Assembly: GCA_963693085.1 (NCBI GenBank)
Contig: OY856409.1
Coordinates: 1,617,289,711-1,617,353,710 of the forward strand
Origin: Alisma plantago-aquatica
Lineage: Eukaryota; Streptophyta; Magnoliopsida; Alismatales; Alismataceae
Direction: 5' to 3'
Length of the DNA: 64,000 bases
Within the stretch, counting starts at the first letter, position 1. Each line of letters opens with the position of its first letter. Below, one piece after another: positions 1-10,894 of this stretch. The notes under the pieces were generated by a model, which saw only the letters and a list, made by a program, of their open reading frames with translations, ran no database searches and was not told where the DNA came from. The translations under genes were made by a program, and so were the position numbers.

Positions 1-515
1 TAACTAATAGTGGAATCTCATCACATCTTTCTATATTCCTTATTCTTTGACAAATTAAATGATTTGGCAAAAGAGTGAACATATCTACAGATCATGGGTC
101 GATAAAGGTGACGTTGAAGAATTATTACTTGCATTCTTATGCTGACCTAATAAACTTGAGTGAAGATGATCCATTATAGAAGCATATCTTCCCCAAGAAT
201 GCAATGTCCTTAGATTCCATATAAATAGAGCTTGAAAATTATGATTCCTTCTCATTTGACTTTGAACGGGGGGCTAGGTGCATGGGAAGAGTAGCATGAG
301 AATGTCGTGCATTTTTTGTCGGAATCACATCTGGGGTAATTAGTTTAAGGAGGTCAGTTGTGCATTTTCATTTCAAATGGGAGGCCCCCAATAGAAATGT
401 CAAATATTAGAGAGGTCTTCTTCATAGAGTTTCTTGTGTGCCAACTTCCAGGCAATTTACAATATCATCATACCACAGTGAGTACCTGCCCTAAGCTACC
501 ATGTTGAACTTAATT

Positions 516-764
516 TTATAGTTGTTGGAAGAGAATCATTGATGGGGACCTTTTATTGGTGCTCATAACTACATTTTGCATCCTGCTCAAGTGATCTTCT
601 ACCACAATCTTGCTTTCCTTTTTATATAGAATTTTTGAGTCCAAATTATATAAAAGAAAAATCCATAAGATAAGCTTGACTTTTTCTAGTTTCTTCAATA
701 GTAAATACTTGATGGCTACATGGTATATGTAGATAATAATATGTGACTCATTGAATATGATCAA
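516..764 (-). pseudogene. Athila-type RNase H C-terminal remnant
   Basis: An open stretch of 82 codons contains HVAIKYLL, an LILWIFLLYNLD segment and VVEDHLSRM. These match, in order, the DHAALKYLL, RLIRWILLLQEFD and VVADHLSRL blocks at the end of RNase H in Athila-type elements. The aspartate of DHLSR is retained, but the first one (DHAALKY) is now tyrosine (YHVAIKY). The segment below 500 still weakly resembles the linker to integrase. It is a decayed domain, not a gene. Confidence 0.8.
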
Positions 765-999
765 AATTTGTTGAATTTATAAGCAATTGCAATGAGTTCC
801 TTCTTTGTTGTAGCATAACATCTAATTGGCATAATAAACAACATTATACTTTTTATCCATGTGTTGGCCCAAATGACTCCTAAAACATAATCTCAAACAT
901 CATACATGATCTCAAATGGAAGAGATCAATTTGGAGAATGGATCACATGTACAGACACTATCGCCTCATTGAGGAAAATAAATTTGTGGAGGCAATCAT

Positions 1000-1960
1000 T
1001 GTTTGATCTTAATTCAACATCTTTCAATTATAAATTTGTGATAACATTTTCTATCTTGTTCCCTGATGAATCTACAATATAAGATTTTGTGTCCATGACA
1101 ATATCTAATTTATTTCAGTGAAGATGGGGAAGCCATATTTTCAATGACTTCAATCTTTTACTTGTCAAATTCTCTCACTCCGAGAGCTGACAAGATATCC
1201 CAAAATCTTCTTCACCATGAAGTGGCATTTCTCCTAGTTAAGAACCATATATTCATCTCAATAACATGAAAATAGAATGGATATATGGTTTAAAAAGCTT
1301 TAACTAAATCCCCATAGAAAATTATCCATGAATAACTCCACAATTGTCTCGATGTATCCCATAAAGATGTGACGAATGCAATAATGGGAAGTAGTAAGGG
1401 AACTACACATCTCAAAGAACACTATACACAATTCATGCATCCTAAAAGGACAAGTGAAGGCATTCTTCTCCTGATCATATGGGTGTATGGATATCCAAAG
1501 AATCCTAAGTATCCATCCCTATAGCAAAAACACTCCTGATGAGCAAATGTTGCAAGACTTGTTGTGGAAACAGAAGTGGAAAGTGATCTTATTGTATATA
1601 TTATTTAAACTTCCTATAGTCTACAAACATTATGGAAACATATAATCTCATTCTTCTCATTTTGTATCATTGTGGGCCTTCTTTCATGAGCATAACCTAT
1701 AGCAAGCTCATCCAAGTTGGGAAAGAAATGAGATTGACGATCATAACTATCAATATCATGATGAATTCTTTACAAACTACTTTCTTCTTCTTAGGATTCA
1801 ACATGTTATGATGCTAAATAAAGGGATTCTGAGACATCCATAATATTAATTGAGTTCATGTAGAGGTCTTGAACAACTCATGTAGGATCTATCAGCTTGT
1901 ATCCAAGAGTTTTCTTTCTTATTTTTCTCAATTTAACAAACAACCTATCTTCCTTCTCTT
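1000..1960 (-). pseudogene. Athila-type reverse transcriptase remnant
   Basis: Several conserved blocks of gypsy RT can be read on the minus strand in the right order. A TMIQNEKNE block lies near 1644-1680, matching the QNEKNE segment before the VCIDYRKLN motif in Athila RT. A DGYLGFF block lies near 1500-1530 (DGYSGY/F in the family). The catalytic box near 1318-1329 reads MDNF where the family has [YF]MDDF, so the second aspartate is lost. EKCHFMV at 1213-1233 matches the EKCHFMV block after the catalytic box. Stops and frameshifts separate these blocks. It cannot encode active enzyme. Confidence 0.75.
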
Positions 1961-2439
1961 ATGTCACATTGACAATGACAGTGCACAACCACTACTCATC
2001 TAGAAAGACATATTTCATCTCAACTAAAAGAAAATTCATCTTAGTTCAAACTCAATTATAGGTTCCTCCTCTGAATATACAAGGGTATAACGATCGACAC
2101 GAGGGTCCAAAGACATCCCAAGATCAATGTGCATACTTCTTGATTAATCTCGAGCTTCAAACCAATTGAAGTACTAAAGACTCCCTTACCCGATGAGGAG
2201 TTAAGACCACCGTGATGGCAGTGCTAGTCATCTGATCAATCAAGATGAAACCATGGTGCGTGGAGTATACAAAATGAAAGAGTGAGGGTCATGGATCGTC
2301 ACCTTGTAATGAATTGGTCAGAGGAGATTGGAACCACCAAGAACTCATGATTTTATCAGAGGAGACAACCAACACCAGTAGGGAGCTCCACAACAATCCA
2401 GGAGAAATTGAGTGATGAAAACTCGAACAGATGGGTACC
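1960..2439 (-). pseudogene. Athila-type linker upstream of RT, strongly decayed
   Basis: The minus strand here weakly matches the stretch between protease and RT, including an ENKKALGW-like motif (read as KNKKESSW) near 1900-1930. Beyond about 2150 the sequence is too damaged to assign. Its coding order fits the RT remnant below it. Confidence 0.4.
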
Positions 2440-2444
2440 TAGAT
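2440..2444. repeat. 5' target site duplication TAGAT
   Basis: TAGAT lies directly before the first LTR (TGTAACATCC) and again directly after the last base of the second LTR (14922-14926). Five bases is the usual duplication length for Ty3/gypsy integrases. Confidence 0.95.
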
Positions 2445-3337
2445 TGTAACATCCATGACTTGGGTTATGTTCTAACCCCAGGAGTTTTGCTTAACAAAGT
2501 TGATTATATGTTTGTACTTATCCTGTGAAAAGTAATTAGGGCTCATGAGGAACTTATGTTTCAATTTTGGTCCTGTTTGAACAATGTTAAAGCAATGATT
2601 GCTTGTTTTGGACTAAAGTGCAAATTACCCAAGTTGAGGGGTTAACTTGCAAATTGCATATGATAAGATGTTCCTATGATGTTGAGACATCATAAGGATG
2701 AATATGATGTAGTAGTATGGTTTCCACAAGCCTGGACACCAAGATAGAGCTTGTTGGACAATGTTGTGCATTAAAACCTAGTTTTGGAGTAAAGTGCAAT
2801 TTACCCAAAATCTAGGGTTCAATATGCAAATTACCACTTCAAAAGGTCACTAATGTTTCTTGGCATCATGTAGAGCAAATAAAATGAGAGGTGTGCTTCA
2901 TTTGAATTAAGTTGGAGGAGAGAGAATCTTGATATTAAAATAATCAAGATTAATGCCTAATTGAAACCCTAATTCGATTTAGGGCAAAAATGAATAAAAA
3001 TAATTGAAGGGCTTTTAACCAAAATGTTTTGGGTTGATTTTGAATAAGGATGGACGTTCCTTTGCCAAGATAAGGAACTAAAATATCCTAAGTAGGTGAA
3101 ATTCCACTCACCATTATTGTAAGGAAAAGAAAACCCACTCACATATGGATATTAATATAATAAGCATTAAGGTGCTTAATTTGATTTTCTTTAAATCATG
3201 GATAATGGAGAGGAATAAGAGGCAATGAAGATAGCCTCGTCCTTAAGGATTTTGAGGAGAATTTGAGGGGGAAGAGGCGGCACCAATTTTGGAATTAAAT
3301 GCATTTTAATAATGCATTTTCTCTTTCATTGAATTTT

Positions 3338-3347
3338 TATAAAAAAG
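3338..3347 (+). promoter_or_regulatory. TATA-like box of the 5' LTR
   Basis: TATAAAAAAG lies 0.9 kb into the LTR, followed by pyrimidine-rich sequence, as in long plant gypsy LTRs. The same box is at 10311 in the 3' LTR. It is assigned from sequence and position only. Confidence 0.55.
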
Positions 3348-3915
3348 GCCTTTTCCTAGCCAAATGAAAGGCTATTTCGACCCCACTTCTTCTCTTAGCT
3401 TGGAAACCGACCAAGGAAGCTAGGGAGGACCAGAAGGACGAACCCCAACCTGTGGGTAAGCTATTGATCTTCGTTCTCCTTGATTTCCTGGTGGAAATCG
3501 AAAATAAATTATGGATTCCTTCTTATTTCGATCTCCTCTTCAACCCTAGCCAACTTTTGCAATCAAAAGCTTGAGGACGAGCCTATGGGGAGTTGCAAGA
3601 GCTTAATCCACCATTAATGGCGTGAGATTGGAGCTTTGGAGCTCAATTGGAGGCGGGTTTTATAACTTAAACCCTTAAACATTGCTATTGCATCAATTCT
3701 CTATGCTTTGTTGATTGATTTCTTCAATTTGATGCACTCTTGTTTCTTGCTGCAACTTCCATCAAGAACGGTTTCTGTTCTTGGTTGTTCGAAGGAAGGG
3801 GATGATGAAATCATCCTAGAAGCTTATCCAAAGAAAATTACCAAGCAAAACCGTTTTGATAGCTACTCCAAATCGTTTTAATTTGATTGGCTATGCGGTT
3901 TCAGCAAACCGTTTA

Positions 3916-5030
3916 AGGGCAAACGGTTTGAAACCGTTTGGGAGAAAATGGTTTCAAGACCTTTTGAGATGGTTGACCAAGCGTTGAACGTTTCGGAATT
4001 TTGTTCCTAATTATGTAGGCTGATAACCCTCCAAATTTGAGGGATTAACTCCAAAGGAATCGAGAGTTGAAGGCCAATCAATTAGGCAATCAGATTGAAT
4101 TATGTGCTGATTTTCAACCTGATTAACTTGACCTGGTTGAGCAAACGGTTTCAAGAACGTTTGATATGGTTGACAAAGCGTTGAACGATTGGTATTCCTG
4201 TTCATAATTATGTTTATTAATAACCCTACAAATTTGAGGGATTAACTCCAAAGGAATCGTGAGTTGAAGCCTAATCCATTAGGGAAACCTAATTGGATTA
4301 AGTGCTGATTTTCAATCTGATTTAATTGAACTTTTTGGGCAAACGGTCTCAAGACCGTTTGAGTGCATTGACCAAGCGTTGACCGTTTGGGATTACTGTT
4401 CCTAATTATGTGATCTAATGACGCACCGAATTTGAGGGATTGAATCCCAAGGAATCATGAGTTGAAGGCTATTCAATTAGGCAAACCCTAATTGAAAACA
4501 GTGCTGAAATTCCAATGAGTTAAGTTGAGATTTTGGGTTGATTAGCCCAAACGGTTTCAAGACCGTTTGGGGATCACCCAAACGGTATAAATACCGTTTG
4601 GGGATCACCCCAATACTGTTTGGAGGTCTGGGGTCAAGTATAGTTGACCAATTAAAGGTACAAAGGTACTAATCATATTGCAATGTAGTGCTGATCTGTT
4701 GATCAACTCGATAGACCAATCCATGATGATTTTTCACTAGAATCCAAAGGTTGGATGAGCCAAACGGTCTCAAGACCATTTGGAGCTCATCCAAACGGTC
4801 TCAAGACCGTTTGATGGTCACCCAAGACCGTTTGGATGTCTAGGGTTGAGTATGGTTAGGTGTTTGAAGGTCTAAAGGTACCAAGCTGTTATACAATGCA
4901 ATGCTGATTTGGTGATCAATCCAATGATCCAAACCTTAATTGGATGGCTTGGATTTGAGTGATATGATGGGCAAACGGTCTCAAGACCGTTTGGAGGTCA
5001 TCCAAACGACCTCAAGACCGTTTGGGATCA
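3916..5030 (+). repeat. Dispersed palindromic repeat family, about ten copies, in the 5' LTR
   Basis: The unit is a near-perfect palindrome of the form AAACGG-N-CCGTTT, for example at 4341-4360, 4793-4812 and 4973-4992 (AAACGGTCT CA AGACCGTTT). Other copies lie near 3921, 4145, 4553, 4580, 4765, 4822 and 5005. Some are single, some paired about 30 bases apart. The loop-proximal pair differs between copies (TCT/AGA, TTT/AAA, TAT/ATA) yet stays complementary. All lie downstream of the LTR TATA box, so they would be in the RNA. Confidence 0.9.
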
Positions 5031-5690
5031 GGTCATACCCAATTTGGATAATGGTTCAATAGTTTCAAAGTAACCAATCTTGCATTCATGAGTGTTGTTG
5101 GATCTTCAATTCCAAACCCTAATTCAATTGAATCAAGCCCTAATTGATGACCAATTGAGGGTCAATTGAGGGTCAAATTAGTTGAAGGTTGACCTATTAA
5201 ACTCAATTGAAGTATGAGCATAGGTCCAATTGATGATTGGTTCCATGAATTCAATGGTTGAAGGTCCAATGCAATCAATTGAAACACAATTAGTAGCATG
5301 ATTGATGATAAACTTCAAAGCTCTAATTGGTATTTATAAACCCTAATTCCATTGAGATCAGACCATAATTGAAGTCCCAATTGAGGGGTGAGCCATGAAT
5401 CAAATGATGATTGAGTTGATGATCCAATTGGTTGAAGTTCCATTGATTAGAATTGAGTGTGGTTCAATTTGGTTAATTCAATTGGATATCTCATGTTATT
5501 GAAGGTCTAATTGATCAAACCTTTTTGAAAACCTAATGTGATTAGGTGGGAGATACCTTTAATGGTACTAGTCATTAATGCATAACAAATGCATGGACCC
5601 AATACATGATGTAAACCCTAATTGAGGCTGATTCAATGTATAACCTTAATAAGAGGTTGTCTATATGTGAAATCACTAATTAGGATGTTA

Positions 5691-5860
5691 GTAAACCCTA
5701 GTTGAGGGTGTATCCTTGTGAAACCCTAGTGGAGGGTGTATCATTGTGAACCCTGGTTGAGGGTGTAACCTTGTGAAACCCTAGTGGAGGGTGTATCATT
5801 GTGGACCCTGGTTGAGGGTGTATCCTTGTGAAACCCTAGTTGAGGGTGTATCATTGCGAT
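5691..5860 (+). repeat. ~29-bp tandem repeat, about six units, in the 5' LTR
   Basis: The unit runs AAACCCTAGTTGAGGGTGTA followed by TCCTTGTG or TCATTGTG. Every unit can fold ACCCT with AGGGT; differences fall mainly in the loop (AGTTG, AGTGG, GGTTG) and the linker. The AAACCCTA start recalls the plant telomere repeat, but the period is 29 bases, so it is not telomeric. Confidence 0.9.
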
Positions 5861-6780
5861 AGTTTATAGGCAACTTTATAATAAAGTTATGCCTTAAACT
5901 AAGATAAGTCCATATCATGTGAGATAGCTGGACAATTCTAATGTGTGGCCTATGCATTATATGCTAAGGGTGAGTATTCTGTGATGGAATGTATTAAGAG
6001 GGGAAATACCTTAATACAAGATAAAGTTGGTTAACTCAAGAGGGTCTGAATTAATGAGAAATGGGAAACCCTAACCCTGGTAAGGGAATAGTGGTGTTAC
6101 CCTTGAATAATGATGTTATATATTGTTTTGCATGGTGCTGATATGAAATTGATGTATTATCATTTATACTAACCATGCAGGTATGATGTGATGATGAACA
6201 TAGCCAGGTATGAGCTATGACATTTTATGTATTGACATTGTTTATTGGGCCTTATGTGCCATGCTATACCTTATTGCCTAGTATGAGGTAATAAGAGAAG
6301 TAATGGGCCTTAAGTGCCATGAGAAGATGTTTATGTAATAAGCATCATATTTACCTTGGTCAGGTGACCTGAAGGTGATAATTACCTGAAAAAGTGGTAA
6401 TAATGCTCAATGATGAGCTAAGGGTTTGAATACCCAGAACCATATGATTATGGCATTGAGTTGCAAAGGAATGAAAATTCCCAGTATTGAAATGAGGGAC
6501 TGAGATCCCCATGTCTTATAAAGACTGAGAAGTGATTAATGGAAATAGTACATGTTTTCTTTATAGCATTTGTCTTATTAAGTTATGTTTGGAAACTTGG
6601 CTGATGCTAAAAGAATATGATAATGTACTTAATTAATCAAGTGATACCATATAATGTAGTTGCCCTGATCACAGATCCATCAGCGTCAAAATTAGCTGAA
6701 TGGTGAAACGAGTTTACTCAGAACGCATATTTTTGAATATGTGGGGGTAATTGGGCAATTATATCCTTATGCCCCATAGG

Positions 6781-6932
6781 CATTGCTACGGGCTATGTCC
6801 TATGAACGGGATTGGTTACGGACCATACCCCAATAAGAGCATGGCTACGGGCCATGACTCCACAAAATAATACCGGGCATTGGCTACGGGCCATATCCTG
6901 AAGCGAGTATATGCTATGGGCTATAACTCTAA
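6781..6932 (+). repeat. Degenerate tandem hairpin repeat (TGGC-TACGG-GCCA), about five units, in the 5' LTR
   Basis: Units of roughly 33-40 bases each carry a stem of the form TGGC-TACGG-GCCA (6842-6854 and 6881-6893). At 6813-6825 it reads TGGT-TACGG-ACCA, a paired C-G to T-A change. Outer units near 6785 and 6911 are more decayed. Confidence 0.8.
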
Positions 6933-7954
6933 TGGCGATGTTGCCAGTATACCCGGGAAAGCTATCTAGAAGAGACACAAGATGTCCTGTATGTTATCTC
7001 GTACTGACCGAGATAGTTGAGGTCATGGGAATCCGGCTCTTCCATTGACCTATGTGTGGTACCGATGCTTTACGTAACCGTGGTCGGTTGCAGTATGAGC
7101 GGTATACCTCATCTCCTCAGGGCATAAGTATGATTGTAAAACGTAATAAGCCGTGTAGCATATTTGCTTAGGGTTGAATTGCGAGAATCAATGGTTGATG
7201 ATACATGGTCTATTATATCATAGTTAGATAAATGATATACATGTTCTTCATATTCCTTCTTAAATGAATGACTTGCTGCTTAATCAAGTTATAATTGAAA
7301 TGATTGCATAGAGAATACTGCTCTGCATATCTTATTCAATGATTTACCTACTGTTGAGTAAATATAATTCTACTGCTCAGTGTTATTCTATTATCGGCAA
7401 TAACAATGTTTCTGGCGGAGAGTTATATCTCTCGCTGGGACAATTTTTATAATTGTCTCACCCCCGTGGGATTAAATTTTTAGGTAACCGCCGACGAAAA
7501 GGCAAGGAACCTATTACAGAGGAAGAGCAGCATCAGCAATAGCACGGATAGTAGTAAATCCCAGGTGGGGATATGAGCTGTCAAGTTATATATAGAAAGT
7601 CCTATGAGTCGTCTCTGTACTCTCGGGTCCTAGGAGTAATGTTTTGATGGATCGATCCAAGATTTTGGCTTTAAGCCTCGAGGATTTTATACTACCTGTG
7701 TACAGTTAAGACAGAGTAGTTGATGTTTGTATTCCTCGAGAAGTAATAGTACATGAGATGTATATATGAACCAAGATGTAAGGTTTTACTTTGGTTCTGA
7801 ATGAAAGAGTTTTCCTGTGAATGGATCTCTTTGCAAATGGTTTTAATTTTCACTGATTTTTGCTAATCTGCTGCAACTGATTTGCTTCCGCATGTTTTAT
7901 TATTGTTAATGACACTTGTTATCTTAAATGATGGTGGGTGTCATCACAGTTTAG

Positions 7955-7966
7955 TGGTATCAGAGC
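7955..7966 (+). other. Primer binding site, initiator Met tRNA
   Basis: TGGTATCAGAGC starts six bases after the 5' LTR end (7948). It is the standard plant primer site complementary to the 3' end of initiator methionine tRNA, and it fixes the element's orientation. Confidence 0.95.
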
Positions 7967-8080
7967 TCTAGGTTCGCTGAGTCTACATAGACATAGGATT
8001 AAGGTAGTTGAGTCTGTTCTAAGTGTCTTCCAGTTTATCTGATAGTGTCTTCTGCTCATATAGGAGAAGAAGAACTAAAG

Positions 8081-9283
8081 ATGTCTGGATCACACGATGA
8101 ACACGCTGCTGAGAGCAGTGTAGCTGCATCGGGAAGAGGTGCAAGAGACCAGGACAGGGAGGAACCTGTACCTGATCAACCCCAGTTCAACCCAGCTGAT
8201 ATGGGGAACCCAGCCTTTCAGACTATGCTCGGGCAGTTTATGGCAGCTATGACCCACATGACGGATAGAATGCCAGTACCTGCACCCATGGCACCACCCC
8301 ATGATGAAAGACATGGTGCCGGAAAGACCTTTGAAAGGATGAAGAGGGTAGGAGCATTAGAGTATGCTGGTACAGCTGATCCAGCAGATGCTGACCTATG
8401 GTTGACTGAATTAGAGAAAGCCTTCAGAATCCTCATGATACCTGATGATGAGAGGGTTAGGCATGCTGTATATCTCCTCAAAGGGAGTGCTGGCCACTGG
8501 TGGACCATTGAGGAGGGCAAAAGACCTGGAGTTGTGATTGGATGGGATGAATTCATGCGTGAATTTATCACTAGATACTTTCCCAAGACGTTTCTAGATG
8601 AGAAGATATCCCAGTTTGAGAAAATTAAACAAGGACCTATGAACATTAGAGAGTATGAGGCTAGGTTCATGGAGTTGTTGCGGTTTTGTCCACACATGGC
8701 ATCCAATGATGATGAAAGAATTCGGCGATTCGAGAAGGGGTTGAACGCTGAATTAACCACTCCGGCGTCTGCTCTGGAGAACTAGGAGAGGTTTGCAACT
8801 TTTGTGGAGTATGTAAGACGCATAGAGATGTCTATAGTTGAGAAGCGACAAACTAAGGGTAAGAAGGAATACCCACAGTTTCAAGGGCATCGTGCTGGGA
8901 GTTTCAAGAAACCAAGGTATTCTGTGCCTGCACCACCAAAGGAAGCTCACAGTTCAGCTTCTATGTCAGTAACTGGACCCCCTAGACCACACCTAGGGAA
9001 TAGAACTTGTCATCGATGTGGACTAGTAGGTCATCTGGCAAGGGATTGACCAACGGGGAATGCTGTGGTAAATCAACCCCCGAGACAAAGTCAGCAAGGT
9101 TCTCAGAGAAAGCAGTTTTCTAGTGGTACCCGAGGACGTGGACAAGCATCCCAGGCAGGATCTTCTGCGTCCAATAATAGAGCACAGGGCCAACAGCAGG
9201 CAACGGCTAGGCTCTATGCTATGAACCAGTCTGAAGCAGTAGTCAACCCTCGGGTTGTGACAGGTCAGATGGAATTACTTTAA
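8081..9283 (+). pseudogene. gag: Chromovirus-type Gag with two in-frame stops
   Basis: One frame runs 401 codons from ATG at 8081 to TAA at 9281, broken by TAG at 8783-8785 and TGA at 9047-9049. An upstream GTG at 8045 is in frame but is not a plausible eukaryotic start. The N-terminal ~55 residues are acidic and low complexity. A Retrotrans_gag-type capsid domain follows (about residues 80-230), including LWLTELEKAF, WWTIEE and FITRYFP segments. A zinc knuckle CHRCGLVGHLARD comes next; the TGA sits exactly where its last cysteine should be. The Gly/Gln-rich tail has ARLYAMNQSEA and VVTG, which in the family lead straight into protease. Gag forms the particle that packages element RNA. The same frame holds throughout, so point mutations rather than indels broke it. 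Confidence 0.88.
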
Positions 9284-9377
9284 TTCTGATATGTCTTTAT
9301 CCTGCTTTGTATTTGTGTTAATAGATCCGGGAGTTGAGGAGGAAATATCCTACTCTTTTCTCTTAATGTTTTATTGA
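9284..9377 (+). pseudogene. Probable protease stub at the pol deletion junction
   Basis: Just after the gag stop, in a different frame (9282-9377), the translation includes FVFVLIDPGV. In Tekay-like elements gag's VVTG is followed within about 15-25 residues by a VLIDSGA/VLFDSGA protease active site. This short open stretch therefore looks like the beginning of protease, with the rest of pol missing before the purine tract. The match is short, so this is an inference. Confidence 0.45.
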
Positions 9378-9401
9378 TGATTTCGGGGACGAAATCCTTA
9401 T

Positions 9402-9416
9402 AAGGGGTGGATAATT
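9402..9416 (+). other. Polypurine tract
   Basis: AAGGGGTGGATAATT lies directly before the second TGTAACATCC, where plus-strand priming is expected. A GGGGACGAAATCC block just upstream is typical of the 3' end of chromovirus internal regions. Confidence 0.85.
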
Positions 9417-10894
9417 TGTAACATCCCTGACCTGGGTTATGTTCTAACCCCAGGAGTTTTTCTTAACAAAGTTGATTATATGCTTGTACTTATCCTGTGA
9501 AAAGTAATTAGGGCTCATGAGGAACTTATGTTTCAATTTTGGTCCTGTTTGAACAATGTTAAAGCAATGATTGCTTGTTTTGGACTAAAGTGCAAATTAC
9601 CCAAGTTGAGGGGTTAAATTGCAAATTGCATATGATAAGATGTTCTTCTGATGTTGAGACATCATAAGGATGAATATGATGTAGTAGTATGGTTTCCACA
9701 AGCCTGGACACCAAGATAGAGCTTGTTGGACAATGTTGTGCATTAAAACCTAGTTTTGGAGTAAAGTGCAATTTACCCAAAATATAGGGTTCAATATGAA
9801 AATTACCACTTCAACAAGGTCCCTAATGTTTCTTGGCATCATGTAGAGAAAATAAAATGAGAGGGGTGCTTCATTTGAATTAAGTTAGAGGAGAGAGAAT
9901 CTTGATATTAAAATAATCAAGATTAATGCCTAATTGAAACCCTAATTCGATTTAGGGCAAAAATGAATAAAAATAATTGAAGGGCTTTTACCCAAAATGT
10001 TTTGGGTTGATTTTGAATAAGGATGGAAGTTCCTTTGCCAAGATAAGGAACGAAAATATCCTAAGTAGGTGAAATTCCACTCACCATTATTATAAGGAAA
10101 AGAAAACCCACTCACATATGGATAATAATATAATAAGCATTAAGGTGCTTAATTTGATTTTCTTTAAATCATGGATAATGGAGAGGAATAAGAGGAAATG
10201 AAGATAGCCTCGTCCTTAAGAATTTTGAGGAGAATTTGAGGGGGAAGAGGCGGCACCAATTTTGGAATTAAATGCATTTTAATAATGCATTTTCTCTTTC
10301 ATTGAATTTTTATAAAAAAAGGCCTTTTCCTAGCCAAATGAAAGGCTATTTCGACCCCACTTCTTCTCTTATATTGGAAACCGACCAAGGAAGCTAGGGA
10401 GGACCAGGAGGACGAACCCCAACCTGTGGGTAAGCTCTTGACCTTCGTTCTCCTTGATTTCATGGTGGAAATCGAAAATAAATTATGGATTCCTTCTTAT
10501 TTCGATCTCCTCTTCAACCCTAGCCAACTTTTGCAATCAAAAGCTTGAGGACGAGCCTAGGGGGAGTTGAAAGAGCTTCATCCACCATTAATGGCGTGAG
10601 ATTGGAGCTTTGGATCTCAATTGGAGGCGGGTTTTATAACTTAAACCCTTAAACATTGCTATTGCATCAATTCTCTATGCTTTGTTGATTGATTTCTTCA
10701 ATTTGATGCACTCTTGTTTCTTGCTGCAATTTCCATCAAGAACGGTTGCTGTTCTTGGTTGGTCGAAGGAAGGGGATGATTAAATCATCCTAGATGCTTA
10801 TCCAACGAAAATTACCAAGCAAAACCGTTTTGATAGCTACTCCAAATCGTTTTAATTTGATTGGCTATGCGGTTTCAGCAAACCGTTTAAGGGC

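Larger units (their letters stand above)
1..2439 (-). mobile_element. Decayed Athila-type Ty3/gypsy element, pol region
   Basis: Reverse-strand translation, with frame changes and stops, follows the order of an Athila-type gypsy polyprotein read from high to low coordinates: a linker ahead of RT, RT, RNase H and the start of the integrase linker. No frame stays open for more than about 80 codons, so it is a fossil. It continues on the far side of the long-LTR element, which is inserted in it with a TAGAT duplication; the part beyond 14926 is too decayed for me to assign domains. No LTR of this element is visible in the window. The lineage call rests on motif resemblance, not on a search. Confidence 0.75.
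2445..7948 (+). repeat. 5' LTR, 5504 bp
   Basis: Begins TGTAACATCC and ends GTCATCACA. It is nearly colinear over its full length with 9417-14921. A TATA-like box at 3338 puts the likely transcription start near 3370, so U3 would be about 0.9 kb and R plus U5 about 4.5 kb, unusually long. The transcribed part contains three families of short hairpin repeats, listed separately. No ORF in it looks coding. Confidence 0.95.

Noticed and set aside
4540..5030. Closely spaced palindromic repeats suggesting a CRISPR-like array
   Set aside because: Spacing is irregular, copies vary, the same set is present in both LTRs and the setting is a plant retrotransposon.
5691..5860. AAACCCTA repeats as interstitial telomere sequence
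   Set aside because: The period is 29 bases with a long non-telomeric part; no CCCTAAA head-to-tail run exists.
6793..6978. Small minus-strand protein, also present at 13766-13951
   Set aside because: It runs through the LTR hairpin repeats; its conservation is explained by the duplicated LTR.
8045..8080. Extension of gag to an upstream GTG start
   Set aside because: GTG is not a usual nuclear plant start; ATG at 8081 is in frame and well placed.
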